DNA from: Actinoplanes flavus
Lineage (GTDB): Bacteria > Actinomycetota > Actinomycetes > Mycobacteriales > Micromonosporaceae
Assembly: GCF_017592555.1 (NCBI RefSeq)
Contig: NZ_JAGFNS010000011.1
Location: 1-64,000, forward strand
Reading direction: 5' to 3'
Length of the DNA stretch: 64,000 bases
Part shown: positions 33,152 through 41,433 of the stretch, piece after piece
Numbering within the stretch: the first letter of the stretch is position 1
How the letters are laid out: each line of letters starts with the position of its first letter
Notes under the pieces: model-generated
Database searches by the model: none
Told to the model about the DNA's origin: nothing
What the model saw: only the letters and a program-made list of their open reading frames with translations
Program-made: the position numbers and the translations under genes

Positions 33152-33886
33152 TCACTCTGCGTTCCGGCCGGGATCTTTGCCGGACAGCACGAAACCCTCT
33201 TGAAGAGGTCCGCCCGCGAAGTCGAGGACAGCCAGTACGGCGGCGATGAGCGGCTCCCGGTCGCCGTCCACGGCCACCGCCCGCTGGCCGGCCGCCAGCC
33301 TCCCGGGGAGGTCCGGATCCACCTCGCCGATGCGCCGGGGCAGCCACTTGCCGCGTGCCGACCACCGATTCTCGGCCAGGAGAAGGAAGTCGGAGGCCGC
33401 CAGCATCAGGGTCGCCGCCAGATAGGCGAGTTCCACCGGCTCGGTACAGCCGCGCAGGTCGTCCACCAGATCGGTCAACAGGTACCGCTGGTAGTCGATC
33501 GTCGCGGCGTCCGGCGCCACCGGGCCGGCCGCCAGCAGTGCGGCCGCCCGCTCCTGAAAAGCCGTCGCCGCGCCGTCACCACCGGCCAGGATCACGCCGT
33601 CGGCCACCATCCGCAGCAGCGGAGTCCGCCGCCGCTCGGCATCGGAACCCCAGTAGTACTCGATCGAAGTCTCCGTCTGGACGAACAGCTCGACCACCCA
33701 GCCCTCGAACCGCAGCGTCTCCCGAAACGGGGCCGGTGGCCCGTCCAGAACCACGACGATGTCCAGATCCGACCACGGCGTTCGTCGCCCGGTCACCGAA
33801 CTGCCGCCGAGAAAGGCCGCAAGCACCCCCGGAAACCGCTCCCGCACGAGCCGCGCCGCCACATCCACCGGTCGATCCCCAGACAT
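33152..33886 (-). CDS. Nucleotidyltransferase-domain protein
   Basis: 244 residues from ATG 33886. The N-terminal domain is a minimal DNA polymerase beta-type nucleotidyltransferase, with FLGGSSVTGRRTPWSDLDIV carrying the GS turn and the DxD metal ligands, and a third acidic position likely in VVELFVQ. The rest (about 110-244) is helical (YQRYLLTDLVDDLRG, YLAATLMLAASDFLLLAENRW), like the HEPN-type or substrate-binding domains that follow such heads in aminoglycoside and tRNA-modifying enzymes. The substrate is unknown. It is a lone gene beside a repeat-rich intergenic region. Confidence 0.78.
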   Translation of the reverse strand: MSGDRPVDVAARLVRERFPGVLAAFLGGSSVTGRRTPWSDLDIVVVLDGPPAPFRETLRFEGWVVELFVQTETSIEYYWGSDAERRRTPLLRMVADGVILAGGDGAATAFQERAAALLAAGPVAPDAATIDYQRYLLTDLVDDLRGCTEPVELAYLAATLMLAASDFLLLAENRWSARGKWLPRRIGEVDPDLPGRLAAGQRAVAVDGDREPLIAAVLAVLDFAGGPLQEGFVLSGKDPGRNAE

Positions 33887-34009
33887 GGCCCACACCGTGA
33901 CACAACCCCCGCGCCAACACATCCCCAATACCCCGGCACCCTCCGACCACGGAGCAGCACACCCCCACGACGCACGCCGGCCCCCAGAAGATCCAGCCGG
34001 CCCGGGGAG

Positions 34010-34610
34010 CCGTCTCAACACCCTCAAAGAGCCCCACCAGCCAGCCGGAAAGATCCACACTCACGCGACGCGTCCTGGCCGGAGAGCGGTCACCGCGAGC
34101 AGGACGGCGGTGCCCTCAGCTGGCTCTGAGAGCCGTTCCAACGCCCGTGACAGCCCTGACCAGCCAGCCAGAAAGAGCCACACCTACGTGCTGTCGTTGC
34201 TGGGAAGCGATCGCCCTGGGCCGGGGGCGGTGCACTCGGCTGGCTCCGGGGGCTGTTCCAACGGCCTTGGGGCTGCGCTGAGAGCCAGCCGGAAAGATCC
34301 GTACCCGCGCAACTTGTCGTTGTTGGGGAACGGTCGCCCTGGGCGGGGCGGCGGTGCACTCGGCTGGCCTTGGAGGCTGTTTCAACGGCCTTGAGGCAGC
34401 GCTGAAGCCAGCCGGAAAGATCCACCCTTACGCGACGCGTCCTGACCGGGGAGCGGTCACCTTGAGCAGGACGGCGATGTGCTCGGCTGGCTCTGGGGAT
34501 TGTTTCGCCGGCCTCGAGGCAGCGCTGAGAGCCGGCAGGGGAGATCCGTATCCGCGTGACTTGTCATCGTTGGGGAGCGGTCACGTTGAGCAGGGTGGTG
34601 GTGTGACGGG
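34010..34610 (+). repeat. Five tandem imperfect repeats of about 123 bases
   Basis: Copies begin near 34010, 34133, 34253, 34378 and 34500 with CYGTTYCAACGGCC-like sequence. Each continues through AGCCAGCCGGAAAGATCC, a variable CACGCGACGCGTCCTG or TGTCGTTGTTGGGG part, and GAGCGGTCACC...GGCGGTG...CTCGGCTGGCTC. Copies 0 and 3 share one version of the middle part, copies 1, 2 and 4 the other. Frames run through them but lack ribosome binding sites. The core AGGCAGCGCTGAGAGCCAGC...AGATCC recurs in reverse orientation at 61981-62179. This accounts for most of the 894-base gap 33887-34780. Confidence 0.82.
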
Positions 34611-34617
34611 CACCCCC

Positions 34618-34719
34618 GCAAAACGCCGCCGGTGACGAGGCAAGTGATTTGCCGACGCCAGCGGGGTGTGCTGGCGGCGGGAAATCACCTGCCTCGTCAC
34701 CGGTTACAAGGCGTTTTGC
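34618..34719. repeat. Long imperfect hairpin element
   Basis: The arm 34618-34662 (GCAAAACGCC... ending in GACGCCAGC) pairs with 34670-34719 (GCTGGCGGCGG... ending GGCGTTTTGC) around a 7-base loop. The inner 29 base pairs have three mismatches, and a 6-base bulge (TTACAA) interrupts the outer part. It could be a small non-autonomous mobile element, or a transcript end for the leftward zinc-ribbon gene, whose stop is 61 bases away. Confidence 0.75.
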
Positions 34720-34777
34720 CGCGGAGCGAAGCCGAGCAATCAGGCCCAGCTTGCCGCGGAGCGAAGCGGAGCAATCA
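34716..34777 (+). repeat. 27-base direct repeat pair
   Basis: Positions 34716-34742 and 34751-34777 both begin TTGCCGCGGAGCGAAGC and end GAGCAATCA, with one difference (C/G) at the middle. They are spaced 35 bases start to start, the first overlaps the end of the hairpin element, and the second ends three bases before the zinc-ribbon gene stop codon. Confidence 0.8.
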
Positions 34778-34780
34778 AAC

Positions 34781-35176
34781 TCAGTCGAACAGGTCGTGCA
34801 GGAAGCCGCGCCGACGGTAGTGGCCGTGGTGGCCGCGCCGGTAGTGACCGCGGTGCCCGTACATCGGCGCGGCGGGCGGGTAGTGGGCGGCCGGCGCGCC
34901 GTAGGCGGGCTGCGGCGGGGGCGGCGGGGGCGCGTAACCCGGCTGGTGGTGGGCCGGCGGCGCGGGCGGCGGGGGAACCGGCGCTCCGGTGCCCGGCCGG
35001 TTGTTGTAGGTGGCTTCGGCCGCGAAGAGCTTTTCGAGCTCGCCACGGTCGAGGAAGATTCCGCGGCACTCGGTGCACTGGTCGATCGTGACGCCGCTGC
35101 GCTCGTAGACCCGCATCTCGCCGTGACACTTGGGACAGGTCATATGCATTTCAATGACGGTACAAGGCTGTGTCAT
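34781..35176 (-). CDS. TFIIB-type zinc-ribbon protein with Pro/Tyr/His-rich tail
   Basis: 131 residues from ATG 35176, which overlaps the stop of the upstream gene as ATGA; internal ATGs at codons 10 and 12 are possible starts. CPKC and CTEC pairs (about residues 14 and 34) with GVTIDQCTECRGIFLDRGEL define the zf-TFIIB family. The tail is disordered, with PPPPPAPPAHH and APPPPPPQPAYG, and ends in the basic HRGHYRRGHHGHYRRRG. It is the last gene of the overlapping operon with a GT87 protein and a GGDEF-EAL protein. The role is unknown; RNA, DNA or protein binding is possible. Confidence 0.82.
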   Translation of the reverse strand: MTQPCTVIEMHMTCPKCHGEMRVYERSGVTIDQCTECRGIFLDRGELEKLFAAEATYNNRPGTGAPVPPPPAPPAHHQPGYAPPPPPPQPAYGAPAAHYPPAAPMYGHRGHYRRGHHGHYRRRGFLHDLFD

Positions 35177-36369
35177 GCCGTGGGGCCGAAGAAGCTGTGT
35201 GCTTGCTGAGTACGACGGGAGAACACCCGCAGGGTGGGCGCCCAGAGCAGTAGGGCGACCGGGTACAGCAGGTAGCCGAACCGTGTGGTCGGCATCAACA
35301 GGATCGCGGCGAGAAGTCCGTATCCGCAGAAGAGGGCGGCGGTGGCGGCGGTGCGCGGCGGGCGGCGCACCAGGAGCACCCCGATGACGGCGGCCGCGGC
35401 CACGAGCAGTCCGGCGGCGACGTAGCGGCCTCCGGGCAGCGCCTGGGAGATCAGGTAGCCGGGGAACGGGGACTGTGCGGGGCTCGTCACGAGGCCGTGC
35501 CCGAGGGTGAAGCGGAAGACGTTCTCGATGAGGGCGTCGGGGTCGACCAGGAGCGGCGGGAGCACGGCGAGCACCGGGATGCCGAGGGCGCCGGGCAGCA
35601 GGCGCCGCCAGGTGCCGGTGGCGATGGACAGCACCGCGAGGACGGCCACCACCGGGAGCGCGAAGAGTTTGAGGCCGGCGGCCGCACCGACGGCGACTCC
35701 GGCCCATCCGGGGCGGCCGCTGGCGAACAGGGCGAGGGCCAGCAGGCACAGCGCCAGTACGGGGATGTCGTCACCACCGGTGGCGAGGGTCAGCGCCGTC
35801 ACGGGGAGGACGGTGGCCGCCTGCATCGCTCGTACCATCGATGGGTTTGACGGACGCAGAAGGGTGACGGCGGCAACCAGCGCGGCCACCGTGACGATCG
35901 CGAACCAGACGCGGGCGTCGGTCCACCAGTGTTCACCGGCGATGGCGCGCGGCAGACCGAAAAGGGACATGCCGGGCTGGTAGGGGCGGTAGCCGAGCAG
36001 GCGTTCGTCGAGCGGGATGGCGGCGATCTCGGCGCGGCTCAGGTAGGGCGTGCCGGTGTGCAGCAGCGATGCGCCCATGTGCTCGACGACGGCCACCTCT
36101 TCCTGGGCCCGGTCGGTACGCCCACCGGCCCGCTGCACCGCCTGCACGACGAGCGGGAGCATCGCCACCGCCGCCCAGGTGGCCCAGGTCAGGATGTCGC
36201 GGCGGCCCACCACGTACACGAGCAGGGCCGCGGCCAGATAGCCGCAGGCGGCGATCGCGCCCCACGCCCGGTGTGGCAGGAGCGTCGACGTGAAGGCGGT
36301 GACCAGCGCGAAGACCGCGGAGATCGTGTACAGGAGCAGATCGACGGCCCGATCGGACGGCTTGGTCAC
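35173..36369 (-). CDS. GT87-like integral membrane glycosyltransferase
   Basis: 398 residues from GTG 36369, overlapping the upstream stop as GTGA. Ten or more membrane helices are visible, from AVDLLLYTISAVFALVTAF to LLYPVALLLWAPTLRV. The external loop VVEHMGASLLHTGTPYLSR and the later GAAAGLKLFALPVVAVLAV resemble GT87/mannosyltransferase proteins (compare AAAKLWPLF in the gene at 18.8 kb). It probably transfers a sugar from a polyprenyl phosphate donor. Coupling to a cyclic di-GMP enzyme upstream hints that surface glycan synthesis is linked to that messenger (inference). Confidence 0.75.
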   Translation of the reverse strand: MTKPSDRAVDLLLYTISAVFALVTAFTSTLLPHRAWGAIAACGYLAAALLVYVVGRRDILTWATWAAVAMLPLVVQAVQRAGGRTDRAQEEVAVVEHMGASLLHTGTPYLSRAEIAAIPLDERLLGYRPYQPGMSLFGLPRAIAGEHWWTDARVWFAIVTVAALVAAVTLLRPSNPSMVRAMQAATVLPVTALTLATGGDDIPVLALCLLALALFASGRPGWAGVAVGAAAGLKLFALPVVAVLAVLSIATGTWRRLLPGALGIPVLAVLPPLLVDPDALIENVFRFTLGHGLVTSPAQSPFPGYLISQALPGGRYVAAGLLVAAAAVIGVLLVRRPPRTAATAALFCGYGLLAAILLMPTTRFGYLLYPVALLLWAPTLRVFSRRTQQAHSFFGPTA

Positions 36370-38861
36370 GCGGGCAAGTTTGGCAGACGGCGCACAGGCA
36401 GCCGGACCACCGATCCCGCGTCGTGCAGGGCCACCGCCAGCACGCCCGGCCGCCCGCCCGATCCGCGGCGCAGCACGCTGAGGAAGCGGACCGCCGAGTA
36501 CGGCCGGGCGAACAGGTGTCCCTGCCCGGCGGTGCAGCCGAGCTGCCAGAGGGCGTGCCGCTGCGGTTCGCTCTCGACACCCTCGGCGACGACCGTGAGG
36601 TGCAGGTTGCGGGCCAGGTCGACGGTGGTACGGATGACCGCGGCCGCCTCCGCCGAGGTTTCCACCCCGGCCACGAACTCCCGGTCGATCTTGAGTTGGT
36701 GCACGGGGATCCGGGAGAGCACGGAGAGCGACGAGACACCGGTGCCGAAGTCGTCGATGGCCAGCTTGACGCCGGCGTTGCGCAGCTCGGCGAGGGTCCG
36801 TTCGACCACGTCGAGCTGACTCACGGTGAGGGTTTCGGTGAGTTCGAGGATCAGCCGGTTCGCCGGGACGTCGTGCCGGGACAGCCGGGCCAGCACGGCC
36901 GCCGGGAATCGCGGGTCGAGCAGGCTGCGCGGCGACACGTTCACGGCGACCGGCAGGTCGAAGCCCGCTTCCCGCCAGGTCTGGACGGCGAGCAGCGACT
37001 GCTCCAGCACCGCGTCGGCGAACGCCGGCAGCTGCCCGGACCGCTCGACCGTCTCGAGGAACTGCACCGGGGTGAGGTTGCCCTGCTGGGGGTGCCGCCA
37101 CCGGGCCAGCGCCTCGGCCGCGACCACCTCGCCGCTGCCCAGGTCGACGATCGGCTGGAAGTCGACGGTGAACTCGTGTTCGGCCACCGCGCGCCGCAAC
37201 TCGCCGGTGAGCACCAGCCGGTCCAGGTCGGCGGTGTCCCGGGCGTGCGCGTAGACGACGGTCGGCTCGCCGGCGCGTTTCGCCTGGTACATGGCGATGT
37301 CGGCGCGGCGCATCAACTCCTCGACGCTGCCGGTGCCGGCGGCCAGGGCGATGCCGCCGGCCGCCTCGACGGTCAGCTGCATGCCCTCGACCTCGATGCC
37401 GGCGTCCAGGGCGGCGAGCATGCCGGTGGCCCGGTGCCCGGCCAGTGCGGGCGTCGGCAGAGCGGTGAGCAGCACCGCGAACTCGTCACCGCCGAGCCGG
37501 GCGACCAGGTCGTCGGGAGCGGCCGCGTCCCGCAGCCGGGCGGCCACCTGGCGCAGCACCTCGTCACCGGCGGCGTGCCCGAGCGTGTCGTTGACCTCCT
37601 TGAAGTGGTTGAGGTCGATCAGCAGCAGGGCGAAGAGGCCGGTGTGGGCGGTGGACCGGAAGAGGCGGTCGGCGTGTTCGTACAGGCGGCGGCGGTTGGC
37701 CAGGCCGGTGAGCGGGTCGTGTGCGGCGGCGTGCGCGTTCTCCGCGGCGATGCGGGCGAGTTCGGCGTACGCCTGGGCGTTCCGGATGGCGGTGCACACC
37801 GCCGACGCGAAGGTCCGCAGCTTGTACTGCTCGACCTCGGTGAGCCGGACCCGCCCGCCGAACCGCAGGCGCAGCACCCCGACCCGGACACTGCCGTCGT
37901 GCGCCACCAGGTCGACGGTGGTCTCGTCGGGTGGCGAAGGCGTGGTGACCAGCAGCGGGCCGTCGGCGAGGACGTGTGTCTCGGTGGCCCGCACGGTCCG
38001 TGCGGCCAGGTCGATGGCCGCCTCCACGGCCGAGAAGATCTGCGCGGCCCGGGTCGTCGCCGAGTGCAGCACCTGGGTGAGGTCCACCGCGTTGAGTTCG
38101 TCGGTCGCCTTGGCCAGGCGCTGCCAGGACTCCCGTTCCTCCCGGGTTCGGACGCTGCGGGACTGCCACAGGTGCATGCACACCACAACGAGCGGAACGA
38201 CCAGCAGGAGCAGCGGGTTCGTGCCGGTGGCCAGCACACCGACGACGATCAGGGTGGCCGCCAGCTCACCGAGATGCAGGATGAGCTTGGTGGTCCAGTC
38301 GTGCAGCGCGACCTGCCAGAGGCTGCCGCCGGTCGCGAACGACAGCGCCGGCACGAAGGCGAGGTGGTCGACCACGATGAAGGCGATCAGCGCCGCCACG
38401 ATCGGCAGCACCGGGAAGTGTGGCTGGACCAGATTCGGCTGCACGTCGAAGGCCAGGAAGACGGCCGCCGCCGCGCCGGTGGTGAGGGCGCCCTTGGCGA
38501 TGCCGAACGCCGTCTTCTGCGGGCCGAGCCAGCTCAGGCAGCGGATCACGGTGATCGCGGCGATGGTGCAGAACACCACCCAGGGCGCCGGGATCAACGT
38601 CAGTCCGATCAGGACCGGGACCTCGCCCCAGGTGTTGCTGTCGACGCTGGACTTGACGCGGACGTGCACCCGGACCCGGTTGGCGATGATCAGGCCGGCG
38701 CCGAAGACGGCCAGGACCAGGGGGTGCGGTGGTGGACCGGGGAGGCTCAGCGCGTACGCCAGGAAGCCCGCGGTGGCGCAGACCCCCAGAACGACGACGA
38801 GACCGATGAGCAGCCGAAGCCGCTGATCGGTCACGTGTTCGTCGCCTCGTGTGCGAGTCAT
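36366..38861 (-). CDS. Membrane GGDEF-EAL protein (cyclic di-GMP turnover)
   Basis: 831 residues from ATG 38861 (AAGGA upstream). About seven membrane helices (LIGLVVVLGVCATAGFLAYA to LLLLVVPLVVVCMHLW) form the sensor part, followed by a coiled region and a GAF-like domain (about 225-350). The GGDEF domain has RLGGDEFAVLL near residue 460, so synthase activity is possible. No Arg of an RxxD inhibitory site is seen before it (APDD). The EAL domain has AEALARWRHPQQG near 582 and DDFGTGVSSLSVLSRIPV, ELTETLTVSQ and VAEGVE, all intact for phosphodiesterase activity. First gene of the operon with GT87 and zinc-ribbon genes. Confidence 0.92.
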   Translation of the reverse strand: MTRTRGDEHVTDQRLRLLIGLVVVLGVCATAGFLAYALSLPGPPPHPLVLAVFGAGLIIANRVRVHVRVKSSVDSNTWGEVPVLIGLTLIPAPWVVFCTIAAITVIRCLSWLGPQKTAFGIAKGALTTGAAAAVFLAFDVQPNLVQPHFPVLPIVAALIAFIVVDHLAFVPALSFATGGSLWQVALHDWTTKLILHLGELAATLIVVGVLATGTNPLLLLVVPLVVVCMHLWQSRSVRTREERESWQRLAKATDELNAVDLTQVLHSATTRAAQIFSAVEAAIDLAARTVRATETHVLADGPLLVTTPSPPDETTVDLVAHDGSVRVGVLRLRFGGRVRLTEVEQYKLRTFASAVCTAIRNAQAYAELARIAAENAHAAAHDPLTGLANRRRLYEHADRLFRSTAHTGLFALLLIDLNHFKEVNDTLGHAAGDEVLRQVAARLRDAAAPDDLVARLGGDEFAVLLTALPTPALAGHRATGMLAALDAGIEVEGMQLTVEAAGGIALAAGTGSVEELMRRADIAMYQAKRAGEPTVVYAHARDTADLDRLVLTGELRRAVAEHEFTVDFQPIVDLGSGEVVAAEALARWRHPQQGNLTPVQFLETVERSGQLPAFADAVLEQSLLAVQTWREAGFDLPVAVNVSPRSLLDPRFPAAVLARLSRHDVPANRLILELTETLTVSQLDVVERTLAELRNAGVKLAIDDFGTGVSSLSVLSRIPVHQLKIDREFVAGVETSAEAAAVIRTTVDLARNLHLTVVAEGVESEPQRHALWQLGCTAGQGHLFARPYSAVRFLSVLRRGSGGRPGVLAVALHDAGSVVRLPVRRLPNLPA

Positions 38862-39234
38862 GAAGTCCTTGTCGTAGCCGAGCGCGACCGGATCGTCGCT
38901 CCAGGCTCAACCTAATTGATAACCGTCTGTCCGCGCATCAGGCGCTTTTCAGCCCCACTCTTTTTCGCCGTACATGGCGTTTCCTCCACTTTGTCCGCTG
39001 TCGTCCTGACAGGGGATAAGTTAGGCGCGTCTAGCGTTGATTTCCAGTAGATCGTGTCGGTATGCGCAGTATGCGATAATCGGCTGCCACGCCATCACGG
39101 ACAGTTTCTGAATGGAAACTCTTTGCGATGAGAATCGCGTCGTCCGATCGTGATGAATTCTATTTCGTTAACGGCCGGATGCCGCCTGAGCAGTGTGGAC
39201 AAGATGTGAAGTGCAAACGAACTAGGCTTCCGGT
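38862..39234. other. 373-base divergent gap between the GGDEF-EAL gene and moaC
   Basis: Richer in A and T than the flanks, especially 38915-39175. It contains a 6-bp perfect hairpin AGTTTC-TGAATG-GAAACT (39103-39120), TATGCG repeated at 39061 and 39071, and a possible -35/-10 pair TTGATT (39038) and TATGCG (39061) pointing toward moaC. One exact DnaA box is listed separately. I see no coding frame worth calling and no recognisable molybdenum cofactor riboswitch. Confidence 0.5.
39194..39202 (-). promoter_or_regulatory. Isolated exact DnaA box upstream of moaC
   Basis: TGTGGACAA is the reverse complement of TTGTCCACA, the consensus actinobacterial DnaA box. It is 33 bases before the moaC start, in the likely promoter or 5' untranslated region. 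A single site could arise by chance. Confidence 0.4.
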
Positions 39235-39726
39235 ATGCCCCAGGAAAGCCAACTCACCCACGTCGACGAGACCGGCGCCGCCCGGATGGTCGACGTTTCC
39301 GGCAAAACCGTGAGCGACCGCCGTGCCGTCGCGGCCGGCCGGGTCCGTACCACCGCTGAGGTCATCGACCTGCTGCGCCGCGACGGTCTGCCCAAGGGGG
39401 ATGCGCTCGCGGTGGCCCGGCTGGCCGGAATCATGGGTGCGAAACGGACACCCGATCTGATTCCGCTCTGCCACCCGATCGGGTTGCACGGTGTGAAGGT
39501 CGAACTGGAGCCCACCGACACCACGGTCGAGATCACCGCGATCACCAAGACCGCCGACCGGACCGGCGTCGAGATGGAGGCGCTCACCGCCGTCGCGACG
39601 GCCGGTCTCGCGCTCATCGACATGATCAAGGCGGTGGATCCGGCGGCCAGCATCGAATCGGTCCGGGTGCTGCGCAAAGAGGGCGGCAAGACCGGCGAGT
39701 GGATCCGCCCGGAGGACCGGCCGTGA
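39235..39726 (+). CDS. moaC: Cyclic pyranopterin monophosphate synthase
   Basis: 163 residues from ATG 39235. It opens LTHVDETGAARMVDVSGK and contains GDALAVARLAGIMGAKRT, DLIPLCHPIGLHGVKVELEP, the active-site stretch TADRTGVEMEALTAVATAGL and DMIKAVDP, all MoaC signatures. It closes the pterin ring from the MoaA product in molybdenum cofactor synthesis. First of four tightly packed genes, moaC-mog-moeA-moaE; the stop overlaps the next start as GTGA. Confidence 0.96.
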   Translation: MPQESQLTHVDETGAARMVDVSGKTVSDRRAVAAGRVRTTAEVIDLLRRDGLPKGDALAVARLAGIMGAKRTPDLIPLCHPIGLHGVKVELEPTDTTVEITAITKTADRTGVEMEALTAVATAGLALIDMIKAVDPAASIESVRVLRKEGGKTGEWIRPEDRP

Positions 39727-40196
39727 CCATCCGGGCCCGCGTGATCGTCGCCTCCAACCGGGCCGCGGCCGGGGTCTACGCCGACACCAGCGGCCCCCGG
39801 CTCGTCACCGGGCTGCGCGAGCTCGGCTGTGAGGTGGGCGAGCCGGTCGTCGTACCGGATGGTGACCCGGTCGCCGAAGCGCTCCGCGCCGCCGTCGCCG
39901 ACGGCGTCGACGTGGTCCTGACCAGCGGCGGCACCGGCGTCACACCGACCGACCGGACGCCCGAGGCCACCCGCGGGCTGCTCGACTTCGAGATTCCCGG
40001 CATCGCCGAGGCGATCCGCGCCCACAGCCGCGACCGGGTCCCCGCGGCCGCCCTCTCCCGCGGGCTCGCCGGGGTGGCCGGCCGCACCCTGATCATCAAT
40101 CTCCCCGGCTCGACCGGTGGCGCCAAGGACGGGCTGGCCGTGCTCGGGCCGCTGCTCGCGCACACCGTGGACCAGATCCGGGGAGGCGACCACTGA
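39723..40196 (+). CDS. MoaB/Mog-family molybdopterin adenylyltransferase
   Basis: 157 residues from GTG 39723, overlapping the moaC stop. The MoCF fold is clear: RARVIVASNRAAAGVYADTS, DVVLTSGGTGVTPTDRTPEA (phosphate-binding GGTG), FEIPGIAEAIR and LIINLPGSTGGAKDGL. It adenylates molybdopterin before molybdenum insertion by MoeA, encoded 16 bases downstream. Whether it belongs to the Mog or the MoaB branch cannot be settled by eye, so I leave the symbol open. Confidence 0.9.
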   Translation: MTIRARVIVASNRAAAGVYADTSGPRLVTGLRELGCEVGEPVVVPDGDPVAEALRAAVADGVDVVLTSGGTGVTPTDRTPEATRGLLDFEIPGIAEAIRAHSRDRVPAAALSRGLAGVAGRTLIINLPGSTGGAKDGLAVLGPLLAHTVDQIRGGDH

Positions 40197-40212
40197 GCGA
40201 TAGGCTTCGCCG

Positions 40213-41433
40213 GTGACCGAGTCGACCCCTGTGGACTGGGAACTGGCCCGAGCCCTCGCCTTCGCGGCGGGGCAGGCGGCGGTGGGCGGCAGCGCCGAGG
40301 AGATTCCGCTGAGCGAGGCCGACGGCCGGACCCTGGCCGAGCCGCTGCGCGCCCTCACCGACCTGCCGGCCTTCCCCACCTCGAGCATCGACGGCTGGGC
40401 GGTGCGCGGCCCGGCGCCCTGGCGGCCGGTCGGCCGGGTCCTGGCCGGCGGCGCCCCGCCCCCGCTCACCACGGACGGCGACACCGTCGAGATCGCCACC
40501 GGCGCCATGGTGCCGGAGGGCGCCACCGCCCTGATCCGGATCGAGGACTCGGCGACCGGCCCGGACGGCCTGGTCACCGGCGAACCGCGGGCCGTCCCCG
40601 ACTGGCGCCTGCCCGGCGAGGAGGCACACCGCGGCGAGGAGCTGCTGCCGGCCGGCACGGCGATCGACCCGGCGGTCATCGGTGTCGCCGCCACCTGCGG
40701 CTACGAGACCCTCCGGGTCCGGCCGATCCCGCGTGCCGCGCTCCTGGTCTTCGGCGACGAACTACTCACCGCGGGCCCGCCCGGCAGCGGCCGGGTGCGC
40801 GACTCGCTCGGCCCGCAGGTGCCGTCCTGGCTGCGCCGCTACGGCGCCGGCGTGGACACGGTCACCGGCCCGGTCAAGGACACGCTCGACGCCCACCTCG
40901 ACGCCATCCGGTCCGCCCTCGACACCGCCGACCTGGTCTGCACCACCGGCGGCACCATGCACGGCCCGGTCGACCACCTGCACCCCGCTCTCGCCGAGCT
41001 GGGCGCCGAGTACATCGTCAACACCGTCGCGGTGCGCCCCGGCTTCCCGATGCTGCTGGCCCGGGTGCCCGGCCCGGACGGCCGCCCGCGCTTCCTCGCC
41101 GGCCTCCCCGGAAACCCGCAATCCGCGATCATCGCCCTGGTCACCCTGGTCGCGCCGCTGCTGGCCGGCCTGCGCGGCCGCGCTCTGCCCCCGCTGCCGC
41201 AGGTCACCGCGGGCACGCGGATCGCCGGCCGCGGCGACTTCACCCACCTGGCCCTCGCCGCGCTCGACGTCACCGGCCGGACCGCCACCCCGGTCGGCCA
41301 CGTCGGCTCGGCCATGCTGCGCGGCCTCGCCAACGCCCACGGCTTCGCCGTCGTCCGCCCCGGCACCCAGGCCGCCGCCGGCGACACCATCGGATTCCTG
41401 CCCCTTCCGCTGACGCCCGGGGAGCGCCCGTGA
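40213..41433 (+). CDS. moeA: Molybdopterin molybdotransferase
   Basis: 406 residues from GTG 40213. The N-terminal part carries EADGRTLAEPLRA, FPTSSIDGWAVRG (family motif S-x-x-DG-A) and IATGAMVPEGATALIRIED. The MoCF domain has LLVFGDELLTAG, GRVRDSLGPQVPSWL and CTTGGTMHGPVDHL. AGLPGNPQSAIIALVTLV and a C-terminal beta-barrel (about 325-400) complete the four-domain plan. It inserts molybdate into adenylated molybdopterin. The stop overlaps the moaE start as GTGA. Confidence 0.95.
   Translation: MTESTPVDWELARALAFAAGQAAVGGSAEEIPLSEADGRTLAEPLRALTDLPAFPTSSIDGWAVRGPAPWRPVGRVLAGGAPPPLTTDGDTVEIATGAMVPEGATALIRIEDSATGPDGLVTGEPRAVPDWRLPGEEAHRGEELLPAGTAIDPAVIGVAATCGYETLRVRPIPRAALLVFGDELLTAGPPGSGRVRDSLGPQVPSWLRRYGAGVDTVTGPVKDTLDAHLDAIRSALDTADLVCTTGGTMHGPVDHLHPALAELGAEYIVNTVAVRPGFPMLLARVPGPDGRPRFLAGLPGNPQSAIIALVTLVAPLLAGLRGRALPPLPQVTAGTRIAGRGDFTHLALAALDVTGRTATPVGHVGSAMLRGLANAHGFAVVRPGTQAAAGDTIGFLPLPLTPGERP

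Noticed and set aside
34010..34610. CRISPR array
   Set aside because: Units are about 123 bases with gradual divergence along the whole length. There is no short constant repeat alternating with unique spacers and no cas gene.
36423..38915. Long rightward frame opposite the GGDEF-EAL gene, and similar ones opposite murJ, the pseudokinase and the EndoQ-UvrD gene
   Set aside because: All are antisense shadows of genes with intact catalytic motifs.
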